A stretch of 64,000 nt of DNA from Paraescarpia echinospica (GCA_020002185.1 CM034544.1:30215842-30279841), one strand, 5' to 3'; shown: positions 1 through 11,770, counted from the first letter of the stretch. Notes: generated by a model not told the origin, from the letters alone. Translations and numbers: made by a program.

Positions 1-945
1 GGATTTAAAATAAGACGAGTGAACAATTTCCTTTAAAGGGAAATTGTCTGTTTGTTTTTATCATACAATCATGGTATGCAGTATAAACTAGATATTTATT
101 ATGAGATAATGACAGCCCAAATGTAGCGAACCAAGGTTTTAAGTCGCATATATCTATTCAGCTTGCGAGCCAGAAACAGCTGTCTTCGCCGCATCCCATA
201 AATGTTTTGATTTTGGCAGAAATACATTACTTGTATTTTCATCTTTGAATGTGTAGTTTATTTTCCCCAACAAATAATCCAAGACTGATAATTACATTAT
301 TATAAATCTTATAATGAACTCATATATTAAAAAACAATGGACGACATGAGTCAAAATTACCTTGTTTCTCAAAACATCTCTTTTTGTAAGTGTGTTTCAG
401 TTTGAGCAATAAATCTAAACCTACTGAATATATTTCAACAAATAAGGTATCACTTTAAAGCTGGTGATCTTTGGAATAAAAAAATCTACACAACTTAGTT
501 TCACATTTGTGCAACTTAAAACTCATTTTGCAGTGGCAAGTCACAAATGTGTCTTAATTATCATTTTTGTTGGTGAAATTTAAATGTTATAGGTGAAAAC
601 AGTTTGTTTACTTGGAAGTATATCACTTTTGAAAGCCTCAAGTGCAATTACTGATGAGACGGGTCACGTGCTACATCGTCATGCCTACATCGTCATGCCT
701 TTCTCAGAATGATCTGAACTCGATGGTCGGTGATTTGAATGACAGCTCGACTATTTTTGTAAACATTACACTGTTGAATTATAAAGTTGCTTCAGCTTCC
801 TTAGAACATATTTGCGTGGTGAGAAGGTTAGAACACATATGTGGTATATACACAATTTTACAATAGAAAGAAACGGACAACCTCACTTTAAACATGTTGC
901 CAGAGTGGCTGGTTGAGTATTTGACCTGATCCGTGTTATTTGTAG
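1..945 (+). other. Last intron of upstream filamin-repeat paralog (duplicated block)
   Basis: This stretch aligns by eye with 27296-28244, the last intron of the filamin-repeat gene further downstream, at roughly 88-90 percent identity. It ends in the same acceptor, TTATTTGTAG. It is therefore best read as the last intron of a tandem paralog whose earlier exons lie before the window. No coding exon was seen in it. Confidence 0.7.
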
Positions 946-1094
946 ATGGATCCTCTGCTGGAGGGGACAGTGATATCCATGATTACACTGAGCCAGAAGA
1001 TGGTCCTAGAGACTACGACAATGTTCATGAAGAACGTCGAGACTATGAGAATGTGCCAGAAGACCTTCGAAGAGTCCTTATCAAAAATCATTGA
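946..1094 (+). CDS. Terminal exon of upstream filamin-repeat paralog (tyrosine-repeat tail)
   Basis: This exon follows acceptor GTAG and encodes the last 49 residues and a TGA stop of a protein whose other exons are outside the window. It starts in the same phase as exon 10 of the downstream gene (28245-28393). The tail holds three consecutive 10-residue units, DYTEPEDGPR, DYDNVHEERR and DYENVPEDLR, and ends RVLIKNH. All three units keep their tyrosine, and two have Y-x-N-V, the type of site that Grb2-like SH2 domains bind when phosphorylated (family knowledge; binding here is inference). By hand count it differs from the downstream copy at 7 of 149 bases, 6 of them changing the amino acid. 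It could be a pseudogene if the missing 5' exons are broken, but the exon itself is intact. Confidence 0.75.
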
Positions 1095-2680
1095 TAATTC
1101 TAACTATAATCGACCTAGCGTATGTGTCTTAACATTTCCCTCTTAGACGGTTTGAACTTCGAGCGCCACATTTTCAAGAATTAACCAACGAACCCTAGAG
1201 TAGGACGTAATACTATATCTTTTTAAAATACCCCATATATATCAAAACACCTTTATGGGGTAAATCAATTCGTTCCTTAACGGTTCTGATCTTAAGACGT
1301 AATGTGAACGTAATACGTAAACGCAATGAGCGTAGGTGAAACGTACCATAACAATCGCAGGAACCAGGCGCGTCCGACAAAAAACTGCGAAAACGGCCCC
1401 TGTATCACAGACTTGACAACATGGAGTAGATGCAGACACATAAATGCATATGTCTACCCTCATGCCAATAGCATAGCAACACAAAATATTATGTGGCAAT
1501 TCTACACTATCACGACTAGAGCCTGTCAATGGACGTGCACTTCGTATTCTCTCCGACTTTCGTAATTTTTAACAAACAACAAGTATCTGAGAATGCGTTG
1601 TGGTGTTTATGTAACGATGCTGTATGTTTTCTAACATTTGACAAATGTTATTATCACGATTGTCGTCTACTAACGCATCCCGTCTGGTGTAGGGCATTTT
1701 TGCTAGTTAGAAAAATAAAGTTTGATAACAAAGATGACTATTTCGAAGATATTCAGTCTTGCATTATCACTGATAATCGAACGCAGCAAACTTGTAAGCT
1801 TGAGTACAACGAATATTCCGAAGAAACTCTGACACAGTCTTGTATAGTTTCATTCATATTTGAATTATTGCACAAGATGAATTGGTAAGTCGCTTTCGTG
1901 TATCAAACTTAGGCACATAGTTAGTTGTGTTATCTTTAATTTAAAGTTGTGACTTTTTCCTGTGACTTTAGTTCCTATGCCTTTTTCTGTGACTTTTCCT
2001 ATTTTCAGTATAGTCCTGGCTTAAAACTGCTTCCCCAACCGGTTCTTTTATGTCCAAATATGTAATGTTTAAAATCCTTGAAATCTCCGCACTGCCCTGG
2101 GTTGTGCCGTGTCACAGTGTACTATGTGTTACACTGTTATGTTATGTGCCTATGGATATATGCAACATCAGTTATAATATGGAAAAGTTCTACCAAGTCC
2201 CAAAGTGTTCATAATATATGTGTACATTATGTATATAATATATATATATATATATATTATGTATTACATATTATGCATATAATATATACATATATATGTG
2301 TAATATATATGATACATAATATATATATTTATATATATATATAATATACATATGTAATATGAGTTTAGCTGAACATCCGGTGTGTTATACTACCCTATAT
2401 TTAATTTCATGTCCTATTTTAAAAGTCTGTACATACATACATGTGAATACATCCAATGTGTAGACAATATTCTGTAGTAACTATTATTACTATTAATGAT
2501 TTATTGTATTATTTACTAAATAACATACCGAAGATGACTTGTTTTCATAATTCACTGCTGGCTTCTGAATAATATAGCAAAGTGCATGCAGTAAATACTG
2601 AAAATAAACGGTTGTGTTCATAATTATATTCAGGCTATGTCGTCCTATCCTTTTAGTGTACATTTGTAAATAATTCCTGA
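1095..2680 (+). other. 3' UTR and flank of paralog A, duplicated at 28394-30000
   Basis: This non-coding sequence after the stop is shared with the downstream copy. Short ORFs in it are not conserved between copies. An AT-dinucleotide tract (about 2228-2352) is present in both copies but with different lengths. Confidence 0.6.
1714..1719 (+). promoter_or_regulatory. Candidate polyadenylation signal AATAAA
   Basis: This AATAAA hexamer lies about 620 bases after the stop of the terminal exon and is conserved in the duplicated copy at 29015-29020. Other AT-rich hexamers occur nearby, so the site is only a candidate. Confidence 0.35.
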
Positions 2681-2739
2681 GGGGAAGTCTTCAATTGCGA
2701 CGAGTTAATGTACTAAGTTTACTACGATAACTGTAGGTA

Positions 2740-3260
2740 GTAGCGGCTATAGGTTGAAATGGAACCAGCTCTGAGGTAGGGCATGTCACGCTTACGGTCG
2801 GCAGTAGCGGCTACATGCTAAGGTGGGACATGTCACGCTTACTATTGGCAGTGGCGGCTATATGCTAAGGTGTGGCATGTCACGCTTAGTGTCGGCAGCA
2901 GCTGTTATATGCTAAGGTGGGGCATGCCACATTTGCGGTCGGCAGTAGCGGCTATATGCTAAGATGGGGCATGCCACATTTGCGGTCGGCTGTAGCTGCT
3001 ACATGCTAAGTTGGGGAATGTCACTCTTATGGTGGGCAGTAGCAGCTGCATGCTAAGGCGAGGCATGTCATGCTTGCGGTCGGCAGAAGCGGCTACATGC
3101 TAAGGCGAAGCCTGCCACGTTTGCGGTCAGCAGTAGCGGCTACACGTTTACCTGTGACGCCAAGGTGGGGTATGTTTCCGGCTGACAGCAGCGTATACAC
3201 ACTGGGGTGGGTCATGGCGCAGTAACGACCGACAGTACCTGCTGCCCTGTCCGGTGTGAT
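2740..3260 (+). repeat. Degenerate tandem repeat, about 55-60 bp unit
   Basis: Units resembling GGCATGTCACGCTTGCGGTC followed by GGCAGTAGCGGCTACATGCT and AAGGTGG recur about eight times with substitutions. The homologous array in copy B (30060-30440) has fewer units, so it has gained or lost copies since the duplication. Confidence 0.75.
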
Positions 3261-3765
3261 TGTGGCGGCTATAAGCTATGGGTTAAAGGATACTCAGTAA
3301 TGATAGATTTTTGTGACTACACATTCGGGACCAATAAGCGCAGCTACACGCTAATAGTTACCATCACGAAGACGAAGACATTCCGTTCAATCACTCGCAT
3401 TGGCAACGAACCGGAATAATTTTCCACAACTTGGTAGTTGTAAATTATAGTGCCCCAATAACCGATCATCGAAAAATAATTCAGCTTCAAAGCTGCCGTA
3501 TCAACACCACCGTAGTCTCTCATGCTGCGTCGACCTACGTCTGAACTCCACATCCGTTTACGTCACGAATCTACTCTATGGGTATGATACCTGTGAATGT
3601 GTCACAGATACTCGTATCGTTTCACAATGTCCCCAAACAGGTTAATGTGGGCATTACACATACGGGGTTGTTTGCCATCACCACGTATCGCGTGGAAAAT
3701 ACATTACTACAGTGAGGCCATTTAGCGAATGATTCAAGTGTTGATGCAAATTGATGTCGTAAAGC

Positions 3766-4905
3766 AAAATTCCACACCAAGTATTGTTGGGACAAGGGGG
3801 TTGATCTAAAGTTCCACACCAAGTATTGTTGGGACAAGGGGGTTGATCTAAAGTTCCACATCAAGTATTGTTGGGACAAGGGGGTTGATCTAAAGTTCCA
3901 CACCAAGTATTGTTTGGACAAGGGGGTTGATCTAAAGTTCCACACCAAGTATTGTTGGGACAAAGGGGTTGATCTAAAGTTCCACACCAAGTATTGTTGG
4001 GACAAGGGGGTTGATCTAAAGTTCCACACCAAGTATTGTTGGGACAAGGGGGTTGATCTAAAGTTCCACACCAAGTATTGTTGGGACAAGGGGGTTGATC
4101 TAAAGTTCCACACCAAGTATTGTTGGGACAAAGGGGTTGATCTAAAGTTCCACACCAAGTATTGTTGGGACAAGGGGGTTGATCTAAAGTTCCACATCAA
4201 GTATTGTTGGGACAAGGGGGTTGATCTAAAGTTCCACACCAAGTATTGTTGGGACAAGGGGGTTGATCTAAAGTTCCACACCAAGTATTGTTGGGACAAG
4301 GGGGTTGATCTAAAGTTCCACACCAAGTATTGTTGGGACAAGGGGGTTGATCTAAAGTTCCACATAAAGTATTGTTGTGACAAGGGGGTTGATCTAAAGT
4401 TCCACACCAAGTATTGTTGGGACAAGGGGGGTGATCTAAAGTTCCACACCAAGTATTGTTGGGACAAGGGAGTTGATTTAAAGTTCCACATCAAGTATTG
4501 TTGGGACAAGGGGGTTGATCTAAAGTTCCACACCAAGTATTGTTGGGACAAAGGGGTTGATCTAAAGTTCCACACCAAGTATTGTTGGGACAAGGGGGTT
4601 GATCTAAAGTTTCACACCAAGTATTGTTGGGACAAGGGGGTTGATCTAAAGTTCCACACCAATTATTGTTGGGACAAGGGGGTTGATCTAAAGTTCCACA
4701 TCAAGTATTGTTGGGACAAGGGGGTTGATCTAAAGTTCCACACCAAGTATTGTTGGGACAAGGGGGTTGATCTAAAGTTCCACACCAAGTATTGTTGGGA
4801 CAAAGGGGTTGATCTAAAGTTCCACACCAAGTATTGTTGGGACAAGGGGGTTGATCTAAAGTTCCACATCAAGTATTGTTGGGACAAGGGGGTTGATCTA
4901 AAGTT
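3766..4905 (+). repeat. 42-bp minisatellite, about 27 units
   Basis: The unit is GTTCCACACCAAGTATTGTT plus GGGACAAGGGGGTTGATCTA plus AA, with few substitutions. Because 42 is a multiple of 3 and the unit lacks stops in several frames, long ORFs run on both strands (about 3914-4918 plus and 3622-4593 minus). These are by-products of the repeat. Copy B carries only about three units (30887-31006). Confidence 0.95.
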
Positions 4906-5244
4906 AAAATGCGTTTGAACAACAGCTTTTATTACCTGCCAACTTTTTTTTATTTCGGTAGATTCATCAGCGGTTCAGCATACTTCCCGTATCGCGTTGT
5001 CTCGTCGGGCTGTCTCGGATCTTGACTTCGAGTGGTGGTGCTGTTGGAGATTTCTCGACGGGACTTCACCGCACGTCGGATGATGACAACGGAAGACGTG
5101 TTGCGGCTGTTCCGTTAATAGAACGCTCACCGTAACAAGATTTAACAAGATGGCCAACCAGAAAATTAACTCTAGATGGCAGGTGGACAAGGAAGCCTTT
5201 TGGCTTATCGAGAGTCCAATACTTTTTATCTACGTGTATCCCGC
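4906..5244. other. Duplicated segment after the minisatellite
   Basis: From AAAATGCGTTTGAACAACAG to about 5100 this matches 33281-33480 with substitutions and small indels, so it belongs to the same duplication. The rest has no recognisable coding content and runs up to the end of the CR1-like element. Confidence 0.55.
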
Positions 5245-7065
5245 CCTTTAAAGGTATGTGTCAATTTTATTTTTTAAACATATTCTTGCTACTAGCACCA
5301 ACACAATCAGGAAATAACATGTTCCATTCATTTACAGTCCTTTGTGAGAATGAGAACTTTCTTATATCTAATCTACACTGCTCCTTTACTAATGTAATTT
5401 CATGTCCTCTGGTCCTTCTATCTTTCTTAACTGAGAAAAAAATATTTCTATCAATATTTGTATAACCATTCAATATTTTAAACACTTTCTATCTGATCTC
5501 CTCTCAATCTCCTGGTCTCTCGTGTTGTTAAACCACATTTTTAGGCGTATTTCGTAACTAAGATCCCTCAGTTTTGTTATCATTTAGTTGCTCTCCTCTA
5601 TACTCTTTCTAGCATATCTATGTCCTTCCTGCGATATGGCCTCCACGCTTGAATACAATATTTGAAATGAGGCCTAACTATTGTTTTGTACAGCGGTATT
5701 ATTAGCTTCTGCCCCCTTGAACTTAGGCTCTGGTACTGGCAGTGAACTAATATCTTCCCTCGTAAACACTGAACTAAAATACTCATTCAGGTCTTCTGCC
5801 ATTAAAAATCCCTCTGATATTATATTTCCAGCACTACCTTCTAGAGGACAGACCTTATCCTGGACTTTCTGTTTGCTCCGAACATATGCATAACAACTCT
5901 TGCTGTCTTGTTTTATATTATAAGCTAATTTTTTTTCGAAGCTTCTCTTCGAATTTCGAATTTCAGTTGTAACTTGGTATAGTGCTTCTTTATAAATGTT
6001 GTAGTCTTCGCCATTTCCAGTACGTCTATACGACTTCCACATCATTTGTTTGTACTTAATTTGTCTAATGCCTTCTTTCGATAAAACTTTCTTTCTGGAC
6101 CGTTTCCCTTGTTTTTTCAAGGGAACAAATTTATCGACGATGCATTCTAGTACACTCTTTAATATATCCCAGCATTTTGTTGCTGTCTTATTCTTCAGTG
6201 TGTTGTTCCAGTCTATCTTTGCTAAATATTTCGTAATTTCCTTATATCTTCCTTTGTGGAAATTTCTCCTGAACTGCTTTTTATTATTTCTTTCTGATTT
6301 TACTTTGATGGTGAAATATATCTGGATCACAACTTCCCAGTGGCTCACATAATTTAACATTGTCAACTAATTCATTCTGTGAGAACAAAACTGTGTCTAA
6401 CACATTCTCACCCCCGGTTGGTTCTAGCACATGTTGAGAAAGGAAACTGTCTTGTACTAAAACTAAAAATTTGTGGTTCTCACTCCCCGTACTCTGTAAA
6501 GATTTCCATTGTATATGACCATGGTTAAAATCTCCAATAATAATACAGTCCCGTTTGCTAACTTCCCTTATAGCATTTTGTACTTTTTCATTCTCTTCTA
6601 CGCTTATGTTTGTACTTTGATAAACTAACCCCACCGTTAACATTGAGTTTCCTGTAACTATGTTACACCAAACAGCTTCTTCACAATCTGCTTCTCTTTC
6701 TAATTTTATTTCATAAGCCTGGATAGATTCTATAACATATAAAATAACTCCACCTCCCCTTCTTCTTATTCTATCTTTCCTGAACATCACATATCCTGTT
6801 AGTCCCAATTCGGCATCTTATATGCCCCAATACCTACTCTACCCTTTCAGTCACATGTTCTATCCTAGCCCCCGGCCCATGATTCGGTTATACCTATTAT
6901 GTGAGGGTCAATATCTTCTACCATAATATTTAGTTCACTTCTTTTGTTTACTATGCTCCTTGCATTTAAACAAACGCACCTATATCCTGATTCAAAACGG
7001 TTTTCCAGGCTATTCTTTGCTGATTTATTTCTGCTGTCTTTATATATGCCTCCAGTTTCAGGCAT
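5245..7065 (-). mobile_element. CR1-like LINE, internally deleted
   Basis: Read on the minus strand, this has an apurinic-type endonuclease domain starting near 7065: LNARSIVNKRSEL, then IGITESWAGG, RRGGGVILYV and IIGDFNHGHIQW. A linker follows, ending EDLNEYFSSVFT near 5760. The reading then jumps to the C-terminal end of the polyprotein, YCIQAWRPYRRKDIDMLERV and SFSQRTVNEWNMLFPDCV (5270-5690). The reverse transcriptase palm with its YADD box is missing, so the copy carries a large internal deletion as well as frameshifts near 6300 and 6820. It cannot move by itself. Confidence 0.85.
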
Positions 7066-7176
7066 ATCTGTGAATCACCCCCGCGAATCTATTTTAAATA
7101 GATGCAGTCTGTCTCACTGTCAACAGATTGCAGCAAGTTCTCTGAGAAAGCTTGTCGCCTCTCATTCCTTTGGAGT

Positions 7177-7460
7177 GAGAGGCAACAAACTTCACAAACG
7201 AATTACAACGTTGATGCAGATCAACGGCTGTGTTGTTCGTTTCCAACTGGATACAGGGGCAGACATCATCACTGTCAACCAGAAGTTCGTCCGAAAAGAC
7301 CAAGTGAAAAAGACGACAGAAAAACTGGTGATGTGAAATGGAACAAAAATGACCCCAAAAAGCATAGTAACACTTCTGACGACAAATCCAAGAACTGGAC
7401 ATGCGGAGTAACGTGACAGCAAGTTGAAATTCAACAAAATCGAACAACCTTTAAGCTAAT
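7177..7460 (+). mobile_element. LTR-retrotransposon retropepsin fragment
   Basis: The frame running to 7336 reads INGCVVRFQLDTGADIITVN, containing the aspartic-protease signature LDTGAD, then KFVRKDQVKKTTEKLVM. The tryptophan usually found next is replaced by TGA at 7334-7336. The frame then continues NGTKMTPKSIVTLLTTNPRT. This arrangement is typical of Ty3/gypsy-type Pol proteins of marine invertebrates (family knowledge). No reverse transcriptase, integrase or LTR is nearby, so it is a short broken relic lying against the CR1-like element. Confidence 0.7.
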
Positions 7461-8639
7461 ACCTGGAATGGTGGCGCCGCCTGTTGATGTGGGTTTTTTT
7501 TTACCAGGAAAGAGGAAGTATATCCGCCTTTTAGTGTGCACCCCATCGACAACGTGGCACATATGGAAGACTAAACCTCTTGAAAGAGATTGTGGCTTTT
7601 TCGAGACAGGAACCAGGCGTGAATTAAATGTAAGTGGATTTAACCACTGCGTATGATTATATAATCTTGGCTATATATTGGTGAGCTCCGATCTGGCATA
7701 ATCATAGAACGGGTGACGTTTCACTAGCACGAATAGCACTAGTCAGCATTGAGGCGTAGCGCTAAATATAGTACACGGCGTCTATTGCTTTTGTGTGTGC
7801 GCGAACAAAAACCAGAAAAGACGGGCAAACATTGCGTTTCGGCATTGTTTACATGTTGGAACATTGGCGCTATTGTATTGATGTATGGGTCACACTGAAA
7901 GGCGGACCGCGTACAGGCGGACCACATTCACAAGGATGCGCGCGATCTCTACGTTTCATGTTTACGTGCGTTGTTCCTTCGGGTTTATAAACACTGAGGT
8001 GTCTTTTATTAATACTATGCATGGAAATATGAGGAGACATTAATGATTTTACAAACTGAACACAACAGTACAATTATTAATATAACAATTCTTTGATTTG
8101 TTGTTTGTTTGTATTTATTTTCACATGTCAAGTAATATCATAAACAGCTGCTATGAATTTATGCATGAATCAGTGGCAACTATTCTGATGACACCCCAAG
8201 CAAATTAAATACGTAAGTGAACAGTCTTTTCGTAATATTACCATAATACCGAACACAAAAATCAATACATGTATCTATAGCACTATAATAGGCTGACCAC
8301 AACAATAACATCTGCTGCCATTGACACAACAACATAAACACATAATAAATGTAATATACAATTGTTACAAATACAGCATCCATATTTTCACTTTTGCCGA
8401 GGACATGCAAATAAAATACTAAGACAATTTTGTTAGATTCAACACACAAGTCAGTTTAAGTGACCAATATAAACACCCAAGACATAACACAGCATTAAGT
8501 ATGGTCTATGGACTTTTCATAAAACAAAGTCATAGATATATATGTGACGGTTTTACAGAAGTATAAAATGAGAAAGTACTAAGATAATAAGTGATAATAT
8601 CATGTATGGCTTTCTTATTGAAATTTTGAATAGGCTTTC
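7461..8639. other. No gene recognised
   Basis: ORFs on both strands here are short and have no motif I recognise. The sequence is mildly AT-rich with no strong repeat. Confidence 0.5.
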
Positions 8640-8874
8640 CTTGTTTTTTTTTACTTTTACACAAGCAGCAAAACCATGGAGCATTTACATTATAGGGAGA
8701 TTTAGAACATCTTTGCTGGTAACACTTGTTACATCTGTCGCAAGCCACCATGTCGCCAAACATTTCCAGAAGGCCACAGGGGCATAGAAGTTTTTTTGAA
8801 AATATGTCCATATAAATTTTTATTTCGTGGGGTAGTATTTTTGGAAAAGGAGTAAACTTTTTGATTTGAGACAT
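8640..8874 (-). pseudogene. PHD-type zinc finger of decayed DNA transposon
   Basis: The minus-strand frame reads PCGLLEMFGDMVACDRCNKC, then YQQRCSKSPYNVNAPWFCCL and C, which has PHD spacing (C-x-C, CDRC, CYQQRC, CCLC). In the canonical C4HC3 order the histidine before QRC is replaced by glutamine and the preceding aromatic by cysteine, so zinc binding is doubtful. It sits in the same orientation as, and after, the Ulp1-like and SWIM segments. It is therefore taken as the C-terminus of one transposon-derived protein rather than a host chromatin gene. Confidence 0.65.
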
Positions 8875-8960
8875 GCCACTAAATGTTTTCTACAGTTTAC
8901 AATGTCAAAGTTCCATAATCGTGATTGATTTTCCAGTTCTTCATAACCATTCGTACAAAA

Positions 8961-9545
8961 TTAAACAATATTGGCTATGTCAAATATGTCACAGTATGCT
9001 GTTCCCCGATCTTGTAGAACAAATGGCACAGAAACCTTAAGTTCCTTTACGCCATACCCATATATACAAACTAACCGTATTTGCAACGAGGGAGAAAGTT
9101 TACTTGTATATAAGCTGTCCAAAACGTAGATTCGACAACCCTTATATTTTAATTAAAGAAGCTACCCAGTGGAATTGACCATTGCGGTGTATCTGTGCTG
9201 TTGGGGCAGCACGCGTTTCAAACTTGGTTGTGTATTGCCAACATTTGTTTTTGTCATCAAATATCAGTGCTAACAATGTAGATTGAAAACCATTGTTATG
9301 TAGGAAATCTAGAATTAAGATTTTATTTATCAAGTCAAATATGTCTTAGGTAATTTCTTTATTTCCCAAGATTTCTGTTTCTAATGTTTTCTCTCTCAGA
9401 AGTTTTGATTTACCCAATTTCAATGATCGTCTAACTATAGCTTTACCAGTGTGATGTTGATATGTTGGTGTTAGCATTGTACGTTGTTCTGTAGTTTCTT
9501 GCACACTAGGATTGCGACTGGGAGTAGGGCTGAGTTCATGTTTAA
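8961..9545 (-). pseudogene. Ulp1-like (C48) cysteine protease domain, broken
   Basis: On the minus strand the pieces read NKILILDFLHNNGFQSTLLA, then NGQFHWVASLIKI, RIYVLDSLYTSKLSPSLQIR and VPFVLQDRGTAYCDIFDIAN followed by a stop at 8961-8963. This is the order seen in Ulp1-like peptidases carried by transposons: His-Trp, Asp in LDS, Gln, then Cys. The glycine after the catalytic Cys is Asp here. A TAA interrupts the frame near 9343, and a stop plus a frameshift lie between SLIKI and RIYV (about 9130-9145). It is inactive as read. Confidence 0.7.
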
Positions 9546-10110
9546 AAACATATCCTGTGTCAAATATTACTCTCTTTCTACACTGTATTTATGAGTCTCT
9601 AATGCACTGTAGACTATTATATTTAGGTGTGGCTGGTGACGATGTTTTAAACTTTGTAGTATTATTGACTGGAGTAGAAGTAGTTGGAGGAGCAGAAGCT
9701 TTTACATTAGAATATGGTAGTGTTTCGTCTAATTCCGGCAATACAGACAAGCACAGCAGTGAGTCTGGTGCTGGGTTATAGTCAAATATTCGGGGTTGTT
9801 TATTGCCCGAATTTTTGTCAAAGCGTTTTCTACTGTTTCTTCTGAGCTGGGTGAGTTTTACTTTTTCATTTGGAATACCTGTAGATATGCCAATACTCAT
9901 TTTAGCGGCAACAATATGACAACACTGACTTGTGGATGGGCATTGACAAGTCTGTTTTGGAAATAATTTGACAGCGTAACGTGCGTCTTTGCTGTCCTTG
10001 TCTATAAAACATTCCATCTCTGGGATGTGAATGACTCCTTTGTTTTCTATGACAGCCTTTGCAAGGGCAAACTGGGAAAATTTGGCATTTACAGGCACAT
10101 CATGAACCAA
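9546..10110 (-). pseudogene. SWIM zinc finger of decayed DNA transposon
   Basis: The minus-strand frame carries ENKGVIHIPEMECFIDKDSK and then QTCQCPSTSQCCHIVAAKMS (about 9894-9960), giving the SWIM signature C-x-C-x(n)-C-x-H. A basic stretch RRNSRKRFD and a Ser/Thr/Pro-rich linker follow. SWIM, Ulp1-like and PHD modules in one polypeptide are typical of KDZ/Zisupton-like and related transposases (family knowledge). The catalytic transposase core is not present upstream, where the next element begins, so the class is uncertain. Confidence 0.7.
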
Positions 10111-10139
10111 AGTAGTTGTAGTAGTCACCATGACGATTG

Positions 10140-11770
10140 TAGTCACCATGATGACATTGATGAGCTTTATAACTCTATCGTATCCACTCTGAAGAGGTCT
10201 GGTCAAACACTTGTGTCAACTCAAAAACGGTCTTATAAATATGATGTTGTTCCAGGATGGAATGAGTGTGTGAAAGAATTGCACAGTGCAGTTCGTGATG
10301 CCTACTGGCTGTGGAGACAGGTTGAAAAACCTAGACAAGGTGATGTTTTTAATGTCATGAAACTGTCCAGAAGCAAATTTAGGCATGCGGTCATAAAATG
10401 TAAAAAAGACAAAGAAGCTTTAATTGCTGATTCTATGGCACACAAGTTATGTCAAAAAGATCATTGACAGGTCTGGAAGGGAATTAAGAACCATACGAAC
10501 AGTAAAGTGAAACTACCAACTAACATTGATGGTATACATGGTGATGTCGATATTGGGTCAATGTGGAAGCACCATTACGAAAATATATTTAACGATGTGA
10601 AGGATGGCCGCTGTGACAATGATTACTTTGATTTCATCAATGGCCATAACGGAATTACTGCTGATGCAGTTGAAATGATGGGTATTATTAATTAATTATC
10701 ATGCAATAAGTCACCAGGTCTGGATGGTATTACTGCAGAACACATCAAATTCGCCGATGCTCAAATTGTGGTGCTATTATCTACCCTTGTGTCCTCTATT
10801 ATGGTGCATGGTTATGTTTCAAAATCAGTCTCAGAGTCTGTTATTGTACCGGTTATTAAAGAAAAAAAATAGACGGGTAAATGACAAAGGTAATTACAGG
10901 CCAATATTCCTTTCTAACATATGTTCTAAGATAATAGATACTGCGATATTCAACAGAATGGAAACATACTTGCAAACTACGGCTCGTCAGTTTGGATTTA
11001 AGCCAAAACACGGAACAGAGCTGTGTGTGTTTACATTTAAGGAATTATTAAGATTTTACACTAAACATGGTTCAGCTATGCATGTTGCGTTTTTGGATGC
11101 GTCAAAAGCATTTGATCGAGTCAATCGACATAAGCTGTTAACGAAATTAGAACAGCGAGACGTACCGAAATATATTATAAGAATACTCAGCAATGAGTTC
11201 AATAACCAGTGTGTATGTATCCGATGGGGATCTACCTACTCGGATTTCTTCTCAGTGGGCAACGGTGTTAAGCAAGGTGGAAAGTTATCCCCTTTACTTT
11301 TTAACGTTTACATGGACAATTTGAGTGTACAACTATACAAACAACATATTGGTTGTAGTCTGGGTACTGTGGTTGTCAATCACCTGATATGCGCTGATGA
11401 CCTACTTCTATTCGCTCCTTCCGCCAAGGGACTACAAGCTTTACTTGACATATGTTACTCTTATGCGTGTGAGCATGCCATTCAGTATAATGCTGATAAA
11501 TCCCTGGTCATGTACTTTGATTCTAGAAATTCAAATCTTGCCAGGGAAATGACTTTAGGAGGAAAGAAGTTAAAATTCGCCACCTCTTGTAGATACCTTG
11601 GGCATGTCATTTATAACGACTTATCGAGTGAGGTCGACATTCAAGCCAAAGTGAGACTTCTTTATGCCAAAAAATACATGTTACGGCAAAAAATGAGATG
11701 TAGCGCTAGCCACATGTTTGCTACAGCTAATGTTAAATCATGCAAATGTGTTATTAGAACAGCTTACTTA
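10140..11770 (+). mobile_element. Non-LTR retrotransposon (LINE) reverse transcriptase, decayed
   Basis: The plus strand holds most of a LINE ORF2. The pre-RT linker (about 10160-10690) includes VPGWNECVKELHSAVRDAYW. RT begins at SPGLDGITAEHIKFADA; motif A is FLDASKAFDRVNRHKLL, followed by GVKQGGKLSPLLFNVYMDNL, and the catalytic box is CADD (HLICADDLLLFAPS). Stops at about 10465 and 10693 and a frameshift near 10865 break it. The endonuclease is absent at the 5' end, and the 3' end is cut by the RTE element at 11771. The clade is uncertain. Confidence 0.85.

Larger units (their letters stand above)
1..3765 (+). repeat. Tandem gene duplication, copy A
   Basis: Copy A is collinear with 27296-30887 (copy B): last intron, terminal exon, 3' flank, AT tract, an array of degenerate units of about 60 bp, and the start of the 42-bp minisatellite. 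Copy A begins at or before the first base of the window. Homology returns after the minisatellite (4906 to about 5100 against 33281-33480). The spacing gives a duplicated unit of about 27.3 kb between copies. Confidence 0.85.
8640..10120 (-). mobile_element. SWIM / Ulp1-like / PHD DNA-transposon remnant
   Basis: Three modules in one orientation form the C-terminal half of a transposon protein, interrupted by stops and a frameshift. The element ends upstream near 10110 in a short repeated motif (GTAGTCACCATGA), where a plus-strand LINE starts. No terminal inverted repeats were found by eye. A MULE-type origin is the main alternative to KDZ/Zisupton. Confidence 0.6.

Noticed and set aside
3766..4905. 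CRISPR-like array
   Set aside because: Units are directly tandem with no unique spacers, in a eukaryotic setting.
3622..4918. Long ORFs on both strands (about 320-335 codons) encoding 14-residue repeats
   Set aside because: They exist only because the 42-bp repeat lacks stops in several frames. The copy-B array has only three units, and no splice or start context supports translation.
6944..7336. Single 130-codon ORF as one gene
   Set aside because: Its first half is antisense to the CR1-like endonuclease; only the second half is the retropepsin fragment.
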